Shown here in pieces: positions 36,579 through 45,354 of a DNA stretch of 64,000 bases. The notes under the pieces were generated by a model. That model worked only from the letters and a program-made list of their open reading frames with translations. It did not search any database and was not told the DNA's origin. Where the stretch lies: NCBI GenBank assembly GCA_022827835.1, contig JAJEIO010000023.1, positions 78,689-142,688 of the forward strand, given 5' to 3'. The stretch's first letter is position 1. Every line of letters starts with the position of its first letter. Both the position numbers and the translations under genes were made by a program. This DNA is from Candidatus Latescibacterota bacterium. Its GTDB lineage: Bacteria > Latescibacterota > UBA2968 > UBA8231.

Positions 36579-36815
36579 CTAAAACAGATCCTCGCGGCTT
36601 TGGGGCGGGAGGTCTTCACGAGTCGCCATAAAATCTTCGGAAGGAAGCGGAGTCTCCTTAAAGAAGGCATCCCAAGACGGCGGACGGGGTGAGAGGATGA
36701 TATTCTGGCCTTCTTTGCTAATCAATACTTCCGACCCTGCAAAACGAAATTCTTTAGGCAGCCGCACGGCTTGACTGCGACCGTTCATAAAGAGCTTAGC
36801 AATTTTAGGTTGCAC
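36579..36815 (-). CDS. vapB: VapB-type antitoxin (AbrB/SpoVT fold)
   Basis: 78 aa from a GTG at 36815 with AAGGAGG 8 nt upstream; the frame opens 10 codons earlier at an ATG within the RBS region. KLFMNGRSQAVRLPKEFRF is the swapped-hairpin DNA-binding domain, and the tail (FKETPLPSEDFMATREDLPPQ) would wrap VapC. Probably autoregulates; an AT-rich stretch with GTATATAC lies just upstream (36848-36857). Confidence 0.9.
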   Translation of the reverse strand: MQPKIAKLFMNGRSQAVRLPKEFRFAGSEVLISKEGQNIILSPRPPSWDAFFKETPLPSEDFMATREDLPPQSREDLF

Positions 36816-36902
36816 GATAAAATCCTCCTTATTGGCATATATCAAAGGTATATACTATGAACTGGGAAATCAACCTGAGCAGTTGTGCAAACTTGTCGTC
36901 CG

Positions 36903-38507
36903 TCAATCTTCCACCACGTGCAACCGCTGGTTGGCGGCCAAGTCTTCGAGCACTTGCACCCCCCCGGCCGGCCAGTGAATTTCTAGCCGCTCAATGCGCT
37001 CGGCCTTTCCCAAGCCGAACACGGGGTCGCGCTGACTGGTCGAGAGGAAACCCGATCCTGCCTTTACTTCCCTGAGCTGCCGACGTCCACCGGCCCATAG
37101 ATACAGGCGGGCACCGATGCCGTCGCGGTTGCTCTGCCGACCCTCCAGCGAGACCGCGAGATAGTTTCCTCGGGCACCGTCGTTGCGCAGCAGGGCAAAT
37201 CGGCGGCCATTGTTGACGAGAGCAATGTCCAAGTCGCCATCTTGGTCAATGTCCCCAAAGGAGGAGCCGCGCACCACGTAAGGGGCTGCGAAAGCCGGAC
37301 CACTCTCAGCGGTCACTTCGCGGAAGACGCCCGCGCCCCCATTGCGAAAGACCTGTGCCTGTTGCGCGTAGGTCACCAATTCGTCGTACTGTTCGATGTT
37401 GTCGTGGACGTGGCCGTTGCCCACAAACAGGTCGAGGTACCCATCGTTGTCCAAGTCGAAAAACCCCGTGCCAAAACCAAGGTAGTTCAGGCTGAGGTCG
37501 CCGAGACCGGCTTTAAAGCTGATTTCGGAGTAAAACGAGCCGTCGTTGCGATACAGCCCGTTGTTTTCCAACTGGTAGTTGGTGACGAAGAGGTCCAAGT
37601 CGCCGTCTTGGTCAATGTCGCCGGCATCGACGCCCATGCCCGCTTGGCTCGCCCCGTCTGCGCTCAGCGCGGTCCCAGCTAGCAAGCCGGTCTCGGCAAA
37701 GGTGCCGTCGCCTTGGTTGACGTAGTGGAAATTGGGCGTCAAGTCGTTGGCCACGTACAGGTCGGGGTCGCCGTCCCCATCGAAGTCACCAGCCACCACA
37801 CCCAACCCATTGCCCTTGTACTCGATACCCGCTTGGCGACTGACCTCGGAGAAAGTACCGTCGCCCTCGTTGCGGTAAAGGATGTCGGGAGTAGAAGCAA
37901 AGACTCGTGGATCGCAGTAGAAGCGCAACCCCATGTCCTCGCGTCCACACCAAGGCTGCTCCCCTAAGACAAAACGGACGTATTGCGCGGCAAAGAGGTC
38001 GAGGTCGCCGTCGAGGTCGTAATCAAACGCAACGGCACTGGTGGTCCATCCCGTGTGGCCGAGACCGGCCACGGCTGTCGCATCGACATAGCCACCCTCT
38101 TCGCGTCGGTAGAACTGATCCGACCCCCACGCCGTCAGATAGAGATCCGGGTCGCCGTCCCCATCGAAGTCGGCCGCGGTCACCCCCATGCCATAGGAGG
38201 TGCCGAATGCACCGGCTGCGCCATCTACCCGTGCAAAGGCGCGCCCGTCATTGCGAAAAAGCTGGTTAAAGGCGGTGCCCCGCCCCCGCTCCATGTCCCC
38301 GCTGTTGACCAAGTACAAGTCCCAATCTCCATCACCGTCGTAGTCGAGAAAGGCACTGCCAGCACCATTGGTCTCGGGCAGTCGCTTTTGCGGCGAAGCC
38401 CCGTTGTGGTGGACGAAGTCAATGCCTAACTCGCGGGCTACCTCGACGAAGTGGCTCTGCCCATAGCTAGCTGCCGACAGCAGGAGCACGAGCAGCAGGG
38501 CACCCAC
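36903..38507 (-). CDS. Secreted FG-GAP/VCBS-repeat protein of the CRTAC1/ASPIC-UnbV family
   Basis: 534 aa. Signal peptide (LLLVLLLSAASYGQ), then about seven repeats with Ca2+-binding DxDGDGDxDL loops (DYDGDGDWDLYL, DFDGDGDPDLYL, DYDLDGDLDLFA, DIDQDGDLDLFV, DLDNDGYLDLFV), and a C-terminal ASPIC/UnbV domain (GIGARLYLWAGGRRQLREV). Predicted extracellular beta-propeller. GTG start 2 nt after the upstream gene stop, so it belongs to the MFS/isomerase operon. Confidence 0.9.
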   Translation of the reverse strand: MGALLLVLLLSAASYGQSHFVEVARELGIDFVHHNGASPQKRLPETNGAGSAFLDYDGDGDWDLYLVNSGDMERGRGTAFNQLFRNDGRAFARVDGAAGAFGTSYGMGVTAADFDGDGDPDLYLTAWGSDQFYRREEGGYVDATAVAGLGHTGWTTSAVAFDYDLDGDLDLFAAQYVRFVLGEQPWCGREDMGLRFYCDPRVFASTPDILYRNEGDGTFSEVSRQAGIEYKGNGLGVVAGDFDGDGDPDLYVANDLTPNFHYVNQGDGTFAETGLLAGTALSADGASQAGMGVDAGDIDQDGDLDLFVTNYQLENNGLYRNDGSFYSEISFKAGLGDLSLNYLGFGTGFFDLDNDGYLDLFVGNGHVHDNIEQYDELVTYAQQAQVFRNGGAGVFREVTAESGPAFAAPYVVRGSSFGDIDQDGDLDIALVNNGRRFALLRNDGARGNYLAVSLEGRQSNRDGIGARLYLWAGGRRQLREVKAGSGFLSTSQRDPVFGLGKAERIERLEIHWPAGGVQVLEDLAANQRLHVVED

Positions 38508-38509
38508 TG

Positions 38510-39370
38510 CTATCCCCTGAACAGCGGCTCAATATGGTCTTTGGCGCGCAGCAAACCTTCCTGTTGCAACTCGGGCGTCTGCCAGAAGTAGTGATCTTCG
38601 AGTTCCACCGAGAGCACGCCGTCGTAACCCGCGTCTTCGAGCCGGCGTATTACAAAGTTCCAATCCACCTCGCCCTCGCCAGGGATGGTATAGCGCCACC
38701 AGCCCTCGCCGCACACGTAAGTCGAACTGTATGCCTCACCCAAGTTGCCGGACTCGTAGAGCTTTTCCGGCATGATTTCGGTATCCTTGAGATGGACATG
38801 CCGCACGCGGTCGCCAAACTCGTGCAAGAGCCGCTGATAGTCTATCTGCAGGCGCACGAAGTGGGAGGGATCGTAGCAGATGCCTAACCGTGGCGACGGG
38901 CACGCCGCAAAAATCAAGCGCAGGCTCTCGGGCGAGCAGCCCAGATTGGGGTAGTGGGGCCGTCCACCCGGCCAAGGTTCTATGGCGATATTGACGCCCA
39001 CCTTCTCGGCGTGGGCCACGACCCTAGGATAAACCTTCGCAAAGATCTCAAAGGTCTCGGCTTTGGACATGCTGGGGTCGTCTGGGCCGAGCACAGTAAA
39101 GAGTGTGTGGCCGCCGTGCCGGGCTATCGCGCTCAAGCTCTTCTTGATCTCGCTCAAGCCCTTGCGGCGCTTGGCCGCGTCGCGGGTGAGGACCTGGCCG
39201 CCGCCGTCCGAAGAGCCGATAGCCAAGTCTAGTCGCTCGCAGGTGCGGGCAATCTGCCGGGTCAAAGGCGGGGTATCGACCGCACCAAAACCGTTCTCGG
39301 CCAACCACGCGGCATAGGCGTCAAAGCCGATCTGACGGGAAAATGGGGGCATGCGGGTGCCGATTTTCAT
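38510..39370 (-). CDS. Sugar phosphate isomerase/epimerase (xylose-isomerase-like TIM barrel)
   Basis: 286 aa. Barrel motifs HTLFTVLGPDD, VNIAIEPWPGGRPHYPN (metal Glu), LGICYDPSHFV (Asp, His), RHVHLKDTEI and LSVELEDHYFW (Glu). The same family as the gene at 4468 but only distantly similar. AAGGGA stands 9 nt before the ATG. Lies 22 nt after the MFS gene and directly before the FG-GAP protein. Confidence 0.87.
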   Translation of the reverse strand: MKIGTRMPPFSRQIGFDAYAAWLAENGFGAVDTPPLTRQIARTCERLDLAIGSSDGGGQVLTRDAAKRRKGLSEIKKSLSAIARHGGHTLFTVLGPDDPSMSKAETFEIFAKVYPRVVAHAEKVGVNIAIEPWPGGRPHYPNLGCSPESLRLIFAACPSPRLGICYDPSHFVRLQIDYQRLLHEFGDRVRHVHLKDTEIMPEKLYESGNLGEAYSSTYVCGEGWWRYTIPGEGEVDWNFVIRRLEDAGYDGVLSVELEDHYFWQTPELQQEGLLRAKDHIEPLFRG

Positions 39371-39392
39371 GGTGTGTTCCCTTCTATGTGGA

Positions 39393-40505
39393 TTAAATAG
39401 GTATGCGGCTTTGCTTATCTGGATCGACCCACTGAGTTACCACCAGCGAGACAAAGGCCAAGAGCGCGCCGCTGATAAAAATGATCTCGTAGCCAAAAAA
39501 GAGCCAGACATAGCCGCCGACTAAGGGCGCGGCTACCGCGGCTACGTGGTTCATGGTCACCCCCATGGAGAGCGTGGGTTTGAGTTCGTCCGGGGGCGCG
39601 ATCTTGTGCGCGTAGGTCGTCAGCGCGATTCCGCCGAAGAAAATGAGATTGTCGAGGCAATAGAGCGCGTACAAACTCGGCCGGTGCTCCACGATTGCGT
39701 AACCCAAAAAGACGAATACCAGCACGCTATAACTTAGCGTGAGCATCCGCCGCTCGCCAAAGCGATCGACCAAGCGGCCCATCCACGCAGCCGTCAAGGT
39801 GATGAGCACTTGGTTGATCAGCACCAGCACCATGGTCGTCTCCACCGGCATCCCGTGTACTTTCACGAGGGCGAAGATGGCGAAGGTAATGAACATCTGC
39901 TTGCGCAGGCCCTGGAGGAAATTCAAGGCGTAGAAGAGCAAATAGCGCCGTTTGAGCACCAAGCGCTTCTCGCCTGCGGGTGCGTCCTTATTATCGACCC
40001 AAAACAAGGCCAAACCGCCCGCGGCCGTACACACACCGGCCAAGACAAAGACCCCTTCGTAGCGCAAAAACTCCAGCGCCACCATGCACACGCCAATCGC
40101 CGCTAGCCAAGCCAAGCTGCTGATGCTGCGCAACTGTCCCAGCCAGCGGCCCTTGTCCGCGGTCGGGCCGTAGGCCAAGCCCATACTCTGCTCTAGTGGA
40201 AGCCAGCAGTGAAAGCCCAAGCTCCACACCAGCGAGAACGAGGCCAGCATGAAAACTGAGGCCACCTCGGCGTACGCGGCCAGCCCGATGCCCATCACCA
40301 CCAGTGAAACCGCCGCGACTTTCGGCGGGGCCCAGCGAACGATCAGCGCCAGAAAGAACGCGTTGAGAAAACCGGGGACTTCGCGCAGGGCCTCGACGTA
40401 GCCCAATTCGTGTGGCTCAATGCCCAGCCGCTCGACGATGAAGTTGTTGAACAGGGTCAATTGCACCCCGAAGAATACCCCCGTCCCAGCTACGGCCACG
40501 GCCAA
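39393..40505 (-). CDS. Major facilitator superfamily transporter
   Basis: 370 aa, about 12 transmembrane segments (GTGVFFGVQLTLFNNFIV, VSLVVMGIGLAAYAEV, then the loop KRRYLLFYALNFLQGLRKQ, and TAAWMGRLVDRFGERR resembling the MFS signature). The longest frame with a recognised start begins at a TTG, but an open in-frame extension (NPFAEWNKNF) runs back to ~40550, where only ATT or ATC stand behind AAGGGAG. Likely imports the substrate of the neighbouring isomerase. Confidence 0.85.
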   Translation of the reverse strand: MAVAVAGTGVFFGVQLTLFNNFIVERLGIEPHELGYVEALREVPGFLNAFFLALIVRWAPPKVAAVSLVVMGIGLAAYAEVASVFMLASFSLVWSLGFHCWLPLEQSMGLAYGPTADKGRWLGQLRSISSLAWLAAIGVCMVALEFLRYEGVFVLAGVCTAAGGLALFWVDNKDAPAGEKRLVLKRRYLLFYALNFLQGLRKQMFITFAIFALVKVHGMPVETTMVLVLINQVLITLTAAWMGRLVDRFGERRMLTLSYSVLVFVFLGYAIVEHRPSLYALYCLDNLIFFGGIALTTYAHKIAPPDELKPTLSMGVTMNHVAAVAAPLVGGYVWLFFGYEIIFISGALLAFVSLVVTQWVDPDKQSRIPI

Positions 40506-40614
40506 GAGCGCGAAGTTTTTATTCCATTCTGCGAAAGGATTGGCGATAATGGCTCCCTTGTTGATGTAGTGAATTCAAGTGTGCTTTTCCCTCGCAGTCA
40601 ACCAAGTCTGTCAC

Positions 40615-40643
40615 TTGACGCACAGATGGGGAGCCGTTAAGCT
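40615..40643 (+). promoter_or_regulatory. Candidate promoter of the creatininase-family gene
   Basis: TTGACG, 17-nt spacer, TAAGCT. The -10 is weak. The leader would be about 30 nt with AAAGGAG 8 nt before the ATG. Confidence 0.35.
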
Positions 40644-40677
40644 ACCAGCCCCAACCAACGCAAAGGAGATTGTTACG

Positions 40678-41421
40678 ATGGCCGACGAACGCGTCTTTGT
40701 TGGCGACCTGACTCGCAAGGAATTTCGCGAGCGAATTCAAGCGGGTACGATTAAGGCCGCCATCGTGCCCACCGCCGCTACCGAACAGCACAACGAACAC
40801 CTGCACATGATCCACGACACCTTCCACGCCAGCTATATGGCCGAGCACGCGGCCAAAAAGCTCCTGCCCCAAGTGGTGGTAGCCACGCCAGTGGGCATCG
40901 GCGTTTCCGAGCACTGGATGGAGCACATCGGCACCTTGACCGTGCGACCGGAAATTTTCTGCGAATACGTCTTCGACGTCTGCCATTCGCTCACGCGGGC
41001 CGGCGTCGAGAACATCTTGGTACTCAACGGCCACGGCGGCAACGTCAAACCCATGATGCGCCGCATTGACGAATACCGGGAAAAACTCGGCGTCAACCTC
41101 CGCTTCCAATCCTATTGGGACGTATATGACCCCGACTACGTGCAGCAACACATGGAGCGGGGGCGCTTGCCTGGGCACGCCGACGAATTCGAGACCTCAA
41201 CCATGCTCTACCTAGCGCCGGAGCGCGTGCAGACCGAAGCCATCGACAACCCGGCCGCGGCCTTGGGCACGCGCGCCAAGGGCGAGGCCCTAGTGGGACC
41301 AGCCGTGGACGGGGTCGCCGCGCTGTTGGAACAAATGATCGCTGGCGAGGAAATCGACCTGCCGCCGGTGACCTTCTATCCAGAGGGCAAGCGCAACCTC
41401 GTCACCGGCGAGCCGGTTTGA
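40678..41421 (+). CDS. Creatininase-family amidohydrolase
   Basis: 247 aa from the ATG at 40678 (AAAGGAG upstream). Metal-binding EQHNEHLHMIHDT gives the Glu-His-Asp set, then VGVSEHWMEHIGTLT-type and ILVLNGHGGNVKPM with the His-Gly-Gly-Asn motif. Members hydrolyse cyclic amides (creatinine) or formamides; the substrate here is unknown. Divergent from the MFS gene. The 3' end overlaps the convergent dehydrogenase gene by 20 nt. Confidence 0.88.
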   Translation: MADERVFVGDLTRKEFRERIQAGTIKAAIVPTAATEQHNEHLHMIHDTFHASYMAEHAAKKLLPQVVVATPVGIGVSEHWMEHIGTLTVRPEIFCEYVFDVCHSLTRAGVENILVLNGHGGNVKPMMRRIDEYREKLGVNLRFQSYWDVYDPDYVQQHMERGRLPGHADEFETSTMLYLAPERVQTEAIDNPAAALGTRAKGEALVGPAVDGVAALLEQMIAGEEIDLPPVTFYPEGKRNLVTGEPV

Positions 41422-42451
41422 GTACGACCCCCAGCGCCTCGGCCGGCGACTCGACGAGTACATCTACGGCCTCGGCGATCTCTTCGAGCGCAAACTCGTG
41501 GGTATAGAGCGATTGGACGCGCAGCTTCCCGGCGGCTATGGCGCTCAGGCACTCGGCTAGGTTGCGCTGCGTCGGCCACTCGACAAAGACCTCGGGATAC
41601 GCTTGACCGCGCTCGTACGCTGGATCGTGATAGCCGGGACCAGTGCGTGCCGCACTCCGCACATCCACATTGCCCAGCGCTGACCCAAAGCCATGTGTTA
41701 CCTGCGCTCCTCCCACGAGGACAATGCGCCCCATGCGATGCGTATCCGGCGCTTGCTTTAGGCTCTGATAGATGGTTTCCAAAGCATCGCTGGCCGCGCC
41801 GCCAAAAGCAATGACGCCGAAATCCATGCCATACCCTTGGGTAAACTCCCCGGCCTGCTCGACCACGTCCTGCACAGCCGGATCGACGACGCCCTCTATG
41901 CCCACTTGCCGGGCAATGTCTCGACGGCGTGCAAAGCGATCAACCCCCAAGACGTGGCAGCCGCTTAGCTGGGCGAATTGGGCCGTGAACTGGCCGACCA
42001 AGCCCAACCCGACCACGACCCCGTTTTCCCCGTACAAAGGAGCGGTGCGGCGCACCGCGTGCAATCCGGTCGCCGCCAGATGCACAGACGCGGCCTCGGC
42101 AAAGCTAACGCCTTCGGGTATGGCCGCGCACAAATTCTGCGGCACACAGACCCAATCGGCGTGCAGGGCGTACCCGCCTCCCATGCAGGCCACCCCCTGC
42201 CCCACCTCGAATTGCTCTACTCCAGCCCCGATCTCTTCGACGACGCCAGCGTTGGTATAGCCAAAGGGGCGCGGTGGCCGGTCGGGTTGGGGGTTTTCCC
42301 GCATGGTCCCCACCCTCCCCAGTTCGGTTCCTGGACTGATCAACGAGGCCTCCACCCGTACTTTTACCTCGCCGGGGCTGAGGGCAGGCATGGTCTCCTC
42401 TAGACATACCCCCTGACCGCGGCCATCAATAGCCGCAACTTTCCGCTGCAT
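41402..42451 (-). CDS. Medium-chain (zinc-type) alcohol dehydrogenase-like protein
   Basis: 349 aa from the ATG at 42451 with AGGAGG 5-6 nt upstream. GroES-like N-terminal domain (SPGTELGRVG, GYTNAGVVEEIG, GQGVACMGGGYALHADW) and Rossmann domain with VVVGLGLVGQFTAQFAQ and VLGVDRFARRR. The Cys/His/Glu catalytic zinc ligands of classical ADHs are not evident, as in sorbitol-dehydrogenase-related or bacteriochlorophyllide-type relatives. Substrate unknown. Confidence 0.85.
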   Translation of the reverse strand: MQRKVAAIDGRGQGVCLEETMPALSPGEVKVRVEASLISPGTELGRVGTMRENPQPDRPPRPFGYTNAGVVEEIGAGVEQFEVGQGVACMGGGYALHADWVCVPQNLCAAIPEGVSFAEAASVHLAATGLHAVRRTAPLYGENGVVVGLGLVGQFTAQFAQLSGCHVLGVDRFARRRDIARQVGIEGVVDPAVQDVVEQAGEFTQGYGMDFGVIAFGGAASDALETIYQSLKQAPDTHRMGRIVLVGGAQVTHGFGSALGNVDVRSAARTGPGYHDPAYERGQAYPEVFVEWPTQRNLAECLSAIAAGKLRVQSLYTHEFALEEIAEAVDVLVESPAEALGVVLKPARR

Positions 42452-42547
42452 AAGCACCTCCTTCTCGCGCTGGTTGCGCCCTCGTGGACTGCTGCATTAC
42501 TTATATGTACTTATATTTAATATGTCTATTGCCCTATTCGAGGCCCT

Positions 42548-43315
42548 GTGAACGTCATCATTGCTGCAATTTTAGGAGGTGTCCTCTTGATTTGGGGCGG
42601 GTTTTTGGGCCTGCTCCGCATCGCGGACCCCTTCGAGCGCAAACACGTGTTGATCCTCGCCGCGTACACCACCGTCGTCGTCGGCTGTGTCATGGGCTTA
42701 GTGCTCTTTATCAATCACGAGCGGCAAAAGGAACACCGCGCCCTGCTAGAGGCGCAAATGGATGAGTTCGACAATCGCCTCTCCGAGCTGAGTACCCGGC
42801 TCATTGGCCAGCTAGAGGAAAAAGCCAATCTGACCGCCTCTGAATTCGAGATTCGCTCACTCCTGCAAAACGAAAAGGATCACCACAAGCGCACCCGCAA
42901 CCAATTAGCGACCCAAATCGATCGCAACAACTCGCTGCAAAACAAAATGGACACTGAGCGCAAGGAGCGGCTGCGCTACCAATCCGACACGGACCGCAAG
43001 CTCGAAGAACGCTTCCAGCAGGAGGACTTGCGCTACCAAAACCTCGCCGATACCCACAAGCGCTCCTTGGCGAACGTGCGGGCGCAGTTTGGTCCTCTCA
43101 ACAACGAGTTGTCCCGTCTGCAAGACCAAACCGCGACCTTGCAGCGCAATCAGCAGGCGATCATAGACAAAATCGCCGCCACTCGCGAGACCCAAACGCT
43201 CTCAGTCCAAAAACTCGACGCGCTCGCCCGTAGTCTGAGCGCCCTGTACAACGACTTGAACCAAACTATGGCCCAAGTTGATAGCCTATATCGCAGAACA
43301 TCTCCAACGCCTTAA
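42548..43315 (+). CDS. Two-span membrane protein with long coiled-coil (unknown)
   Basis: 255 aa, starting with GTG. Two N-terminal transmembrane helices (IIAAILGGVLLIWGGFLGLL and VLILAAYTTVVVGCVMGLVLFI) lead into ~190 residues of heptad-rich coiled coil (LLEAQMDEFDNRLSELSTRL onward to the C-terminus). No known domain. AT-rich promoter-like DNA lies upstream (42495-42525). The downstream lipoprotein gene follows closely, so both are probably co-transcribed. Confidence 0.65.
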   Translation: MNVIIAAILGGVLLIWGGFLGLLRIADPFERKHVLILAAYTTVVVGCVMGLVLFINHERQKEHRALLEAQMDEFDNRLSELSTRLIGQLEEKANLTASEFEIRSLLQNEKDHHKRTRNQLATQIDRNNSLQNKMDTERKERLRYQSDTDRKLEERFQQEDLRYQNLADTHKRSLANVRAQFGPLNNELSRLQDQTATLQRNQQAIIDKIAATRETQTLSVQKLDALARSLSALYNDLNQTMAQVDSLYRRTSPTP

Positions 43316-43325
43316 GGAGCTAACA

Positions 43326-44144
43326 ATGAAACACACTCTCATCCTTCTTATTGCCCTATTCCTTGCCTCCTGCACCAATAAGGAGCAGGAGATGCTCCTC
43401 CTTCAATTACAAAGCGACATGGTCCGCGCCAACGCCGCCATTGACTCGCTGACGTACTCGCTCGACGACTCCAACCGCTTGCTCGACGACATGCGGGCGC
43501 AAGTTGACAGCACTCAACAGGTCAACGACAAGCTGCTCGAAAACGTGCAAAAGCTCAACAAGGAACTGCGGCACTGGAGTAAACTGGCCACTGAATACAA
43601 GCAGAGCAATGCGCGATTAAAGCTCGAAATCGAGCAGCTAAGAAGGGAAAAGCAAGCGGACCGCTACACCATTTCCCAACTGCGCGCCGAGACCGACCGC
43701 CTCAATGGCGAGTTGCTGGAAACCCATAGCAGCATCCGCCGCCAGAGCGATCACATCCGCCGCTTAGAGCAAGAGTTGGCCCAGACCAAGGCCGAACTGG
43801 ACGAGGCCAAGAAGGCCGCGCAAAACGCAGTGTATCTCTACGCTGCCAAAGAGACCCAACTCGTAGAGCAAGGCTATCTCAAAACCCACCGGCCTTTTGG
43901 CAGCGGGTTCCGCAAGCAATACGAGTTGGTTAAACAAATCCGCCGCGACAGCCCCGGCACCCAAGTCGCGCCCATCGGCCAAACCATCACACTACCAGGC
44001 GAAGTCGAGGCCCTCGTCGATCACTACGGCAAGCTCAGGAAGGGGGATGACTACGAAATGACGCGTGGCGAAGCCGGAGTGCAGGTCGCGTTCCTCAACG
44101 AGTTGGCCGGTGGCACGGGCGTCTTGGCGATACTTAAGGAATAG
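43326..44144 (+). CDS. Coiled-coil lipoprotein (unknown)
   Basis: 272 aa from the ATG at 43326 (AAGGAG upstream). MKHTLILLIALFLASC is a lipoprotein signal with lipobox LASC. Residues ~20-170 form continuous coiled coil (SDMVRANAAIDSLTYSLDDS onward), then a globular end containing PIGQTITLPGEVEALVD. Not recognised. Ends 8 nt from the convergent ExbD-like gene. Confidence 0.65.
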   Translation: MKHTLILLIALFLASCTNKEQEMLLLQLQSDMVRANAAIDSLTYSLDDSNRLLDDMRAQVDSTQQVNDKLLENVQKLNKELRHWSKLATEYKQSNARLKLEIEQLRREKQADRYTISQLRAETDRLNGELLETHSSIRRQSDHIRRLEQELAQTKAELDEAKKAAQNAVYLYAAKETQLVEQGYLKTHRPFGSGFRKQYELVKQIRRDSPGTQVAPIGQTITLPGEVEALVDHYGKLRKGDDYEMTRGEAGVQVAFLNELAGGTGVLAILKE

Positions 44145-44152
44145 CTTTACGC

Positions 44153-44572
44153 TCACCAAGTGTGGACATAGACCGCCGAGCGCACCTTCTCCCCGGCTTG
44201 GTCGGTCGAGAGCAGCGAGTCGGCAAACGACGCGTGTTTGGCCAGCCGCTCGCGGCTACCCCCTTTGAGAAATAAGTGCAAACTGGCTTCGGGCTCGGCA
44301 GCGAGTCGGCGCACCATCCGGCGAAACTCCCACTCGCTCAAAGGGCTGTCGATGGTGTAGCCATCGCGCGATAGCCCCACGCCCGAGCTCGTGTACAGTA
44401 CGACCCGATCCCCAGGCTGTGGGTCGTGGCGATGTACCCGCCAAACCGGTTGCGTCACGTTGAGAATCATAATACCCAAGCTCAACATCAGCATCATAAT
44501 GCCCAAGAAGAGTTCCTTGCTAATATCGTGCTCTTCGAGCTCGGCGGCTTGGCGCTTGAGATAGCGGCTCAC
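44153..44572 (-). CDS. ExbD/TolR-like single-span membrane protein
   Basis: 139 aa, GTG start overlapping the ExbB-like gene stop (GTGA). One transmembrane helix (ELFLGIMMLMLSLGIMIL) with an Asp 4 residues before it (HDISKEL), then a periplasmic domain ~90 aa (GDRVVLYTSSGVGLSRDG). Size, topology and the partner gene fit ExbD/TolR; sequence similarity is weak, so this is inferred mainly from context. Confidence 0.55.
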   Translation of the reverse strand: MSRYLKRQAAELEEHDISKELFLGIMMLMLSLGIMILNVTQPVWRVHRHDPQPGDRVVLYTSSGVGLSRDGYTIDSPLSEWEFRRMVRRLAAEPEASLHLFLKGGSRERLAKHASFADSLLSTDQAGEKVRSAVYVHTW

Positions 44573-45354
44573 AATCTTCTATTCCTCTCCCTGACCCAAG
44601 CGTCCTCCTGCCGGGCGAGCCGCTGGACCAAGTAGTCGGCGATCTTGCGCAGCGGCAAGTAGGCTAAGAGACCGACGAGCGTGGTCTTAAAGGCCAAAAC
44701 CAAGCCCTCGGCCATGGCACTGAGCGCCTTAAAGGTCTGGGTCGCCTCGTCGATCTGACTCAATTCCTGCGCGGTCAACAGGATGCCGCAAACCGTGCCT
44801 AAGTAGCCGTATAGCGGTATCCTCGTCAGATCGCGGCGCACGTGCGTCAAAGGGTCGCCGAGAAAACCCACGAGTCCGTCCACCAACTCCTCGTCTCTGC
44901 TCTTGAGGTCGCCGTAGCTGGCGGATTGGCGCTGCAATTCCGCTAGCTGTTCCATTCTCTGGCGGCCCAAGGTGTTGGGGCCGGGACCGCCGCGCCGCGC
45001 CCAAGCTCGCTCCTCGCGACGGAGATGCAAGCTAATGTGTGCCAAGCTCAACAGATGACCGCCAGCCGACCAAGTGATCAGCACGTATGAGAAGCGGCCA
45101 ATCCACGCAAAGGCACTGGCCGGCTGCGGGTTGATGAAGAGGTAGTAAGCAGCCAGCGCCCCGACGATCAACCCGGTTAGCAAGCCTATGCTGCTAGCGA
45201 GATACTGCAGGCGGGGCAAGTTTAGAGAGTACGCTGCGTCATGCCGACGCATGCGCCGGGCCCGGCGTATATGCAAACAGCTAACGCTGACGCCGCCGGC
45301 CAGAACCAGTAGGATGCTGCTGACTAATACTAACTCGTTGTTCAAGAAGTCCAT
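44569..45354 (-). CDS. MotA/TolQ/ExbB-like proton-channel protein
   Basis: 261 aa from the ATG at 45354 (a TTG 9 nt later has better RBS spacing). Transmembrane segments at the N-terminus, ~residues 55-80 and ~90-115, then a cytoplasmic loop and GYLGTVCGILLTAQELSQIDEATQTFKALSAMAEGLVLAFKTTLVGLLAYLPL, the two-helix TolQ/ExbB core with G-T-V-x-G-I. Overlaps the upstream secreted-protein gene by 13 nt and the ExbD-like gene by 4 nt. Powers an envelope process of unknown identity. Confidence 0.75.
   Translation of the reverse strand: MDFLNNELVLVSSILLVLAGGVSVSCLHIRRARRMRRHDAAYSLNLPRLQYLASSIGLLTGLIVGALAAYYLFINPQPASAFAWIGRFSYVLITWSAGGHLLSLAHISLHLRREERAWARRGGPGPNTLGRQRMEQLAELQRQSASYGDLKSRDEELVDGLVGFLGDPLTHVRRDLTRIPLYGYLGTVCGILLTAQELSQIDEATQTFKALSAMAEGLVLAFKTTLVGLLAYLPLRKIADYLVQRLARQEDAWVRERNRRL

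Noticed and set aside
42495..42547. AT-rich stretch considered as origin or att site
   Set aside because: No DnaA-box cluster, no tRNA or integrase; most likely a promoter region.
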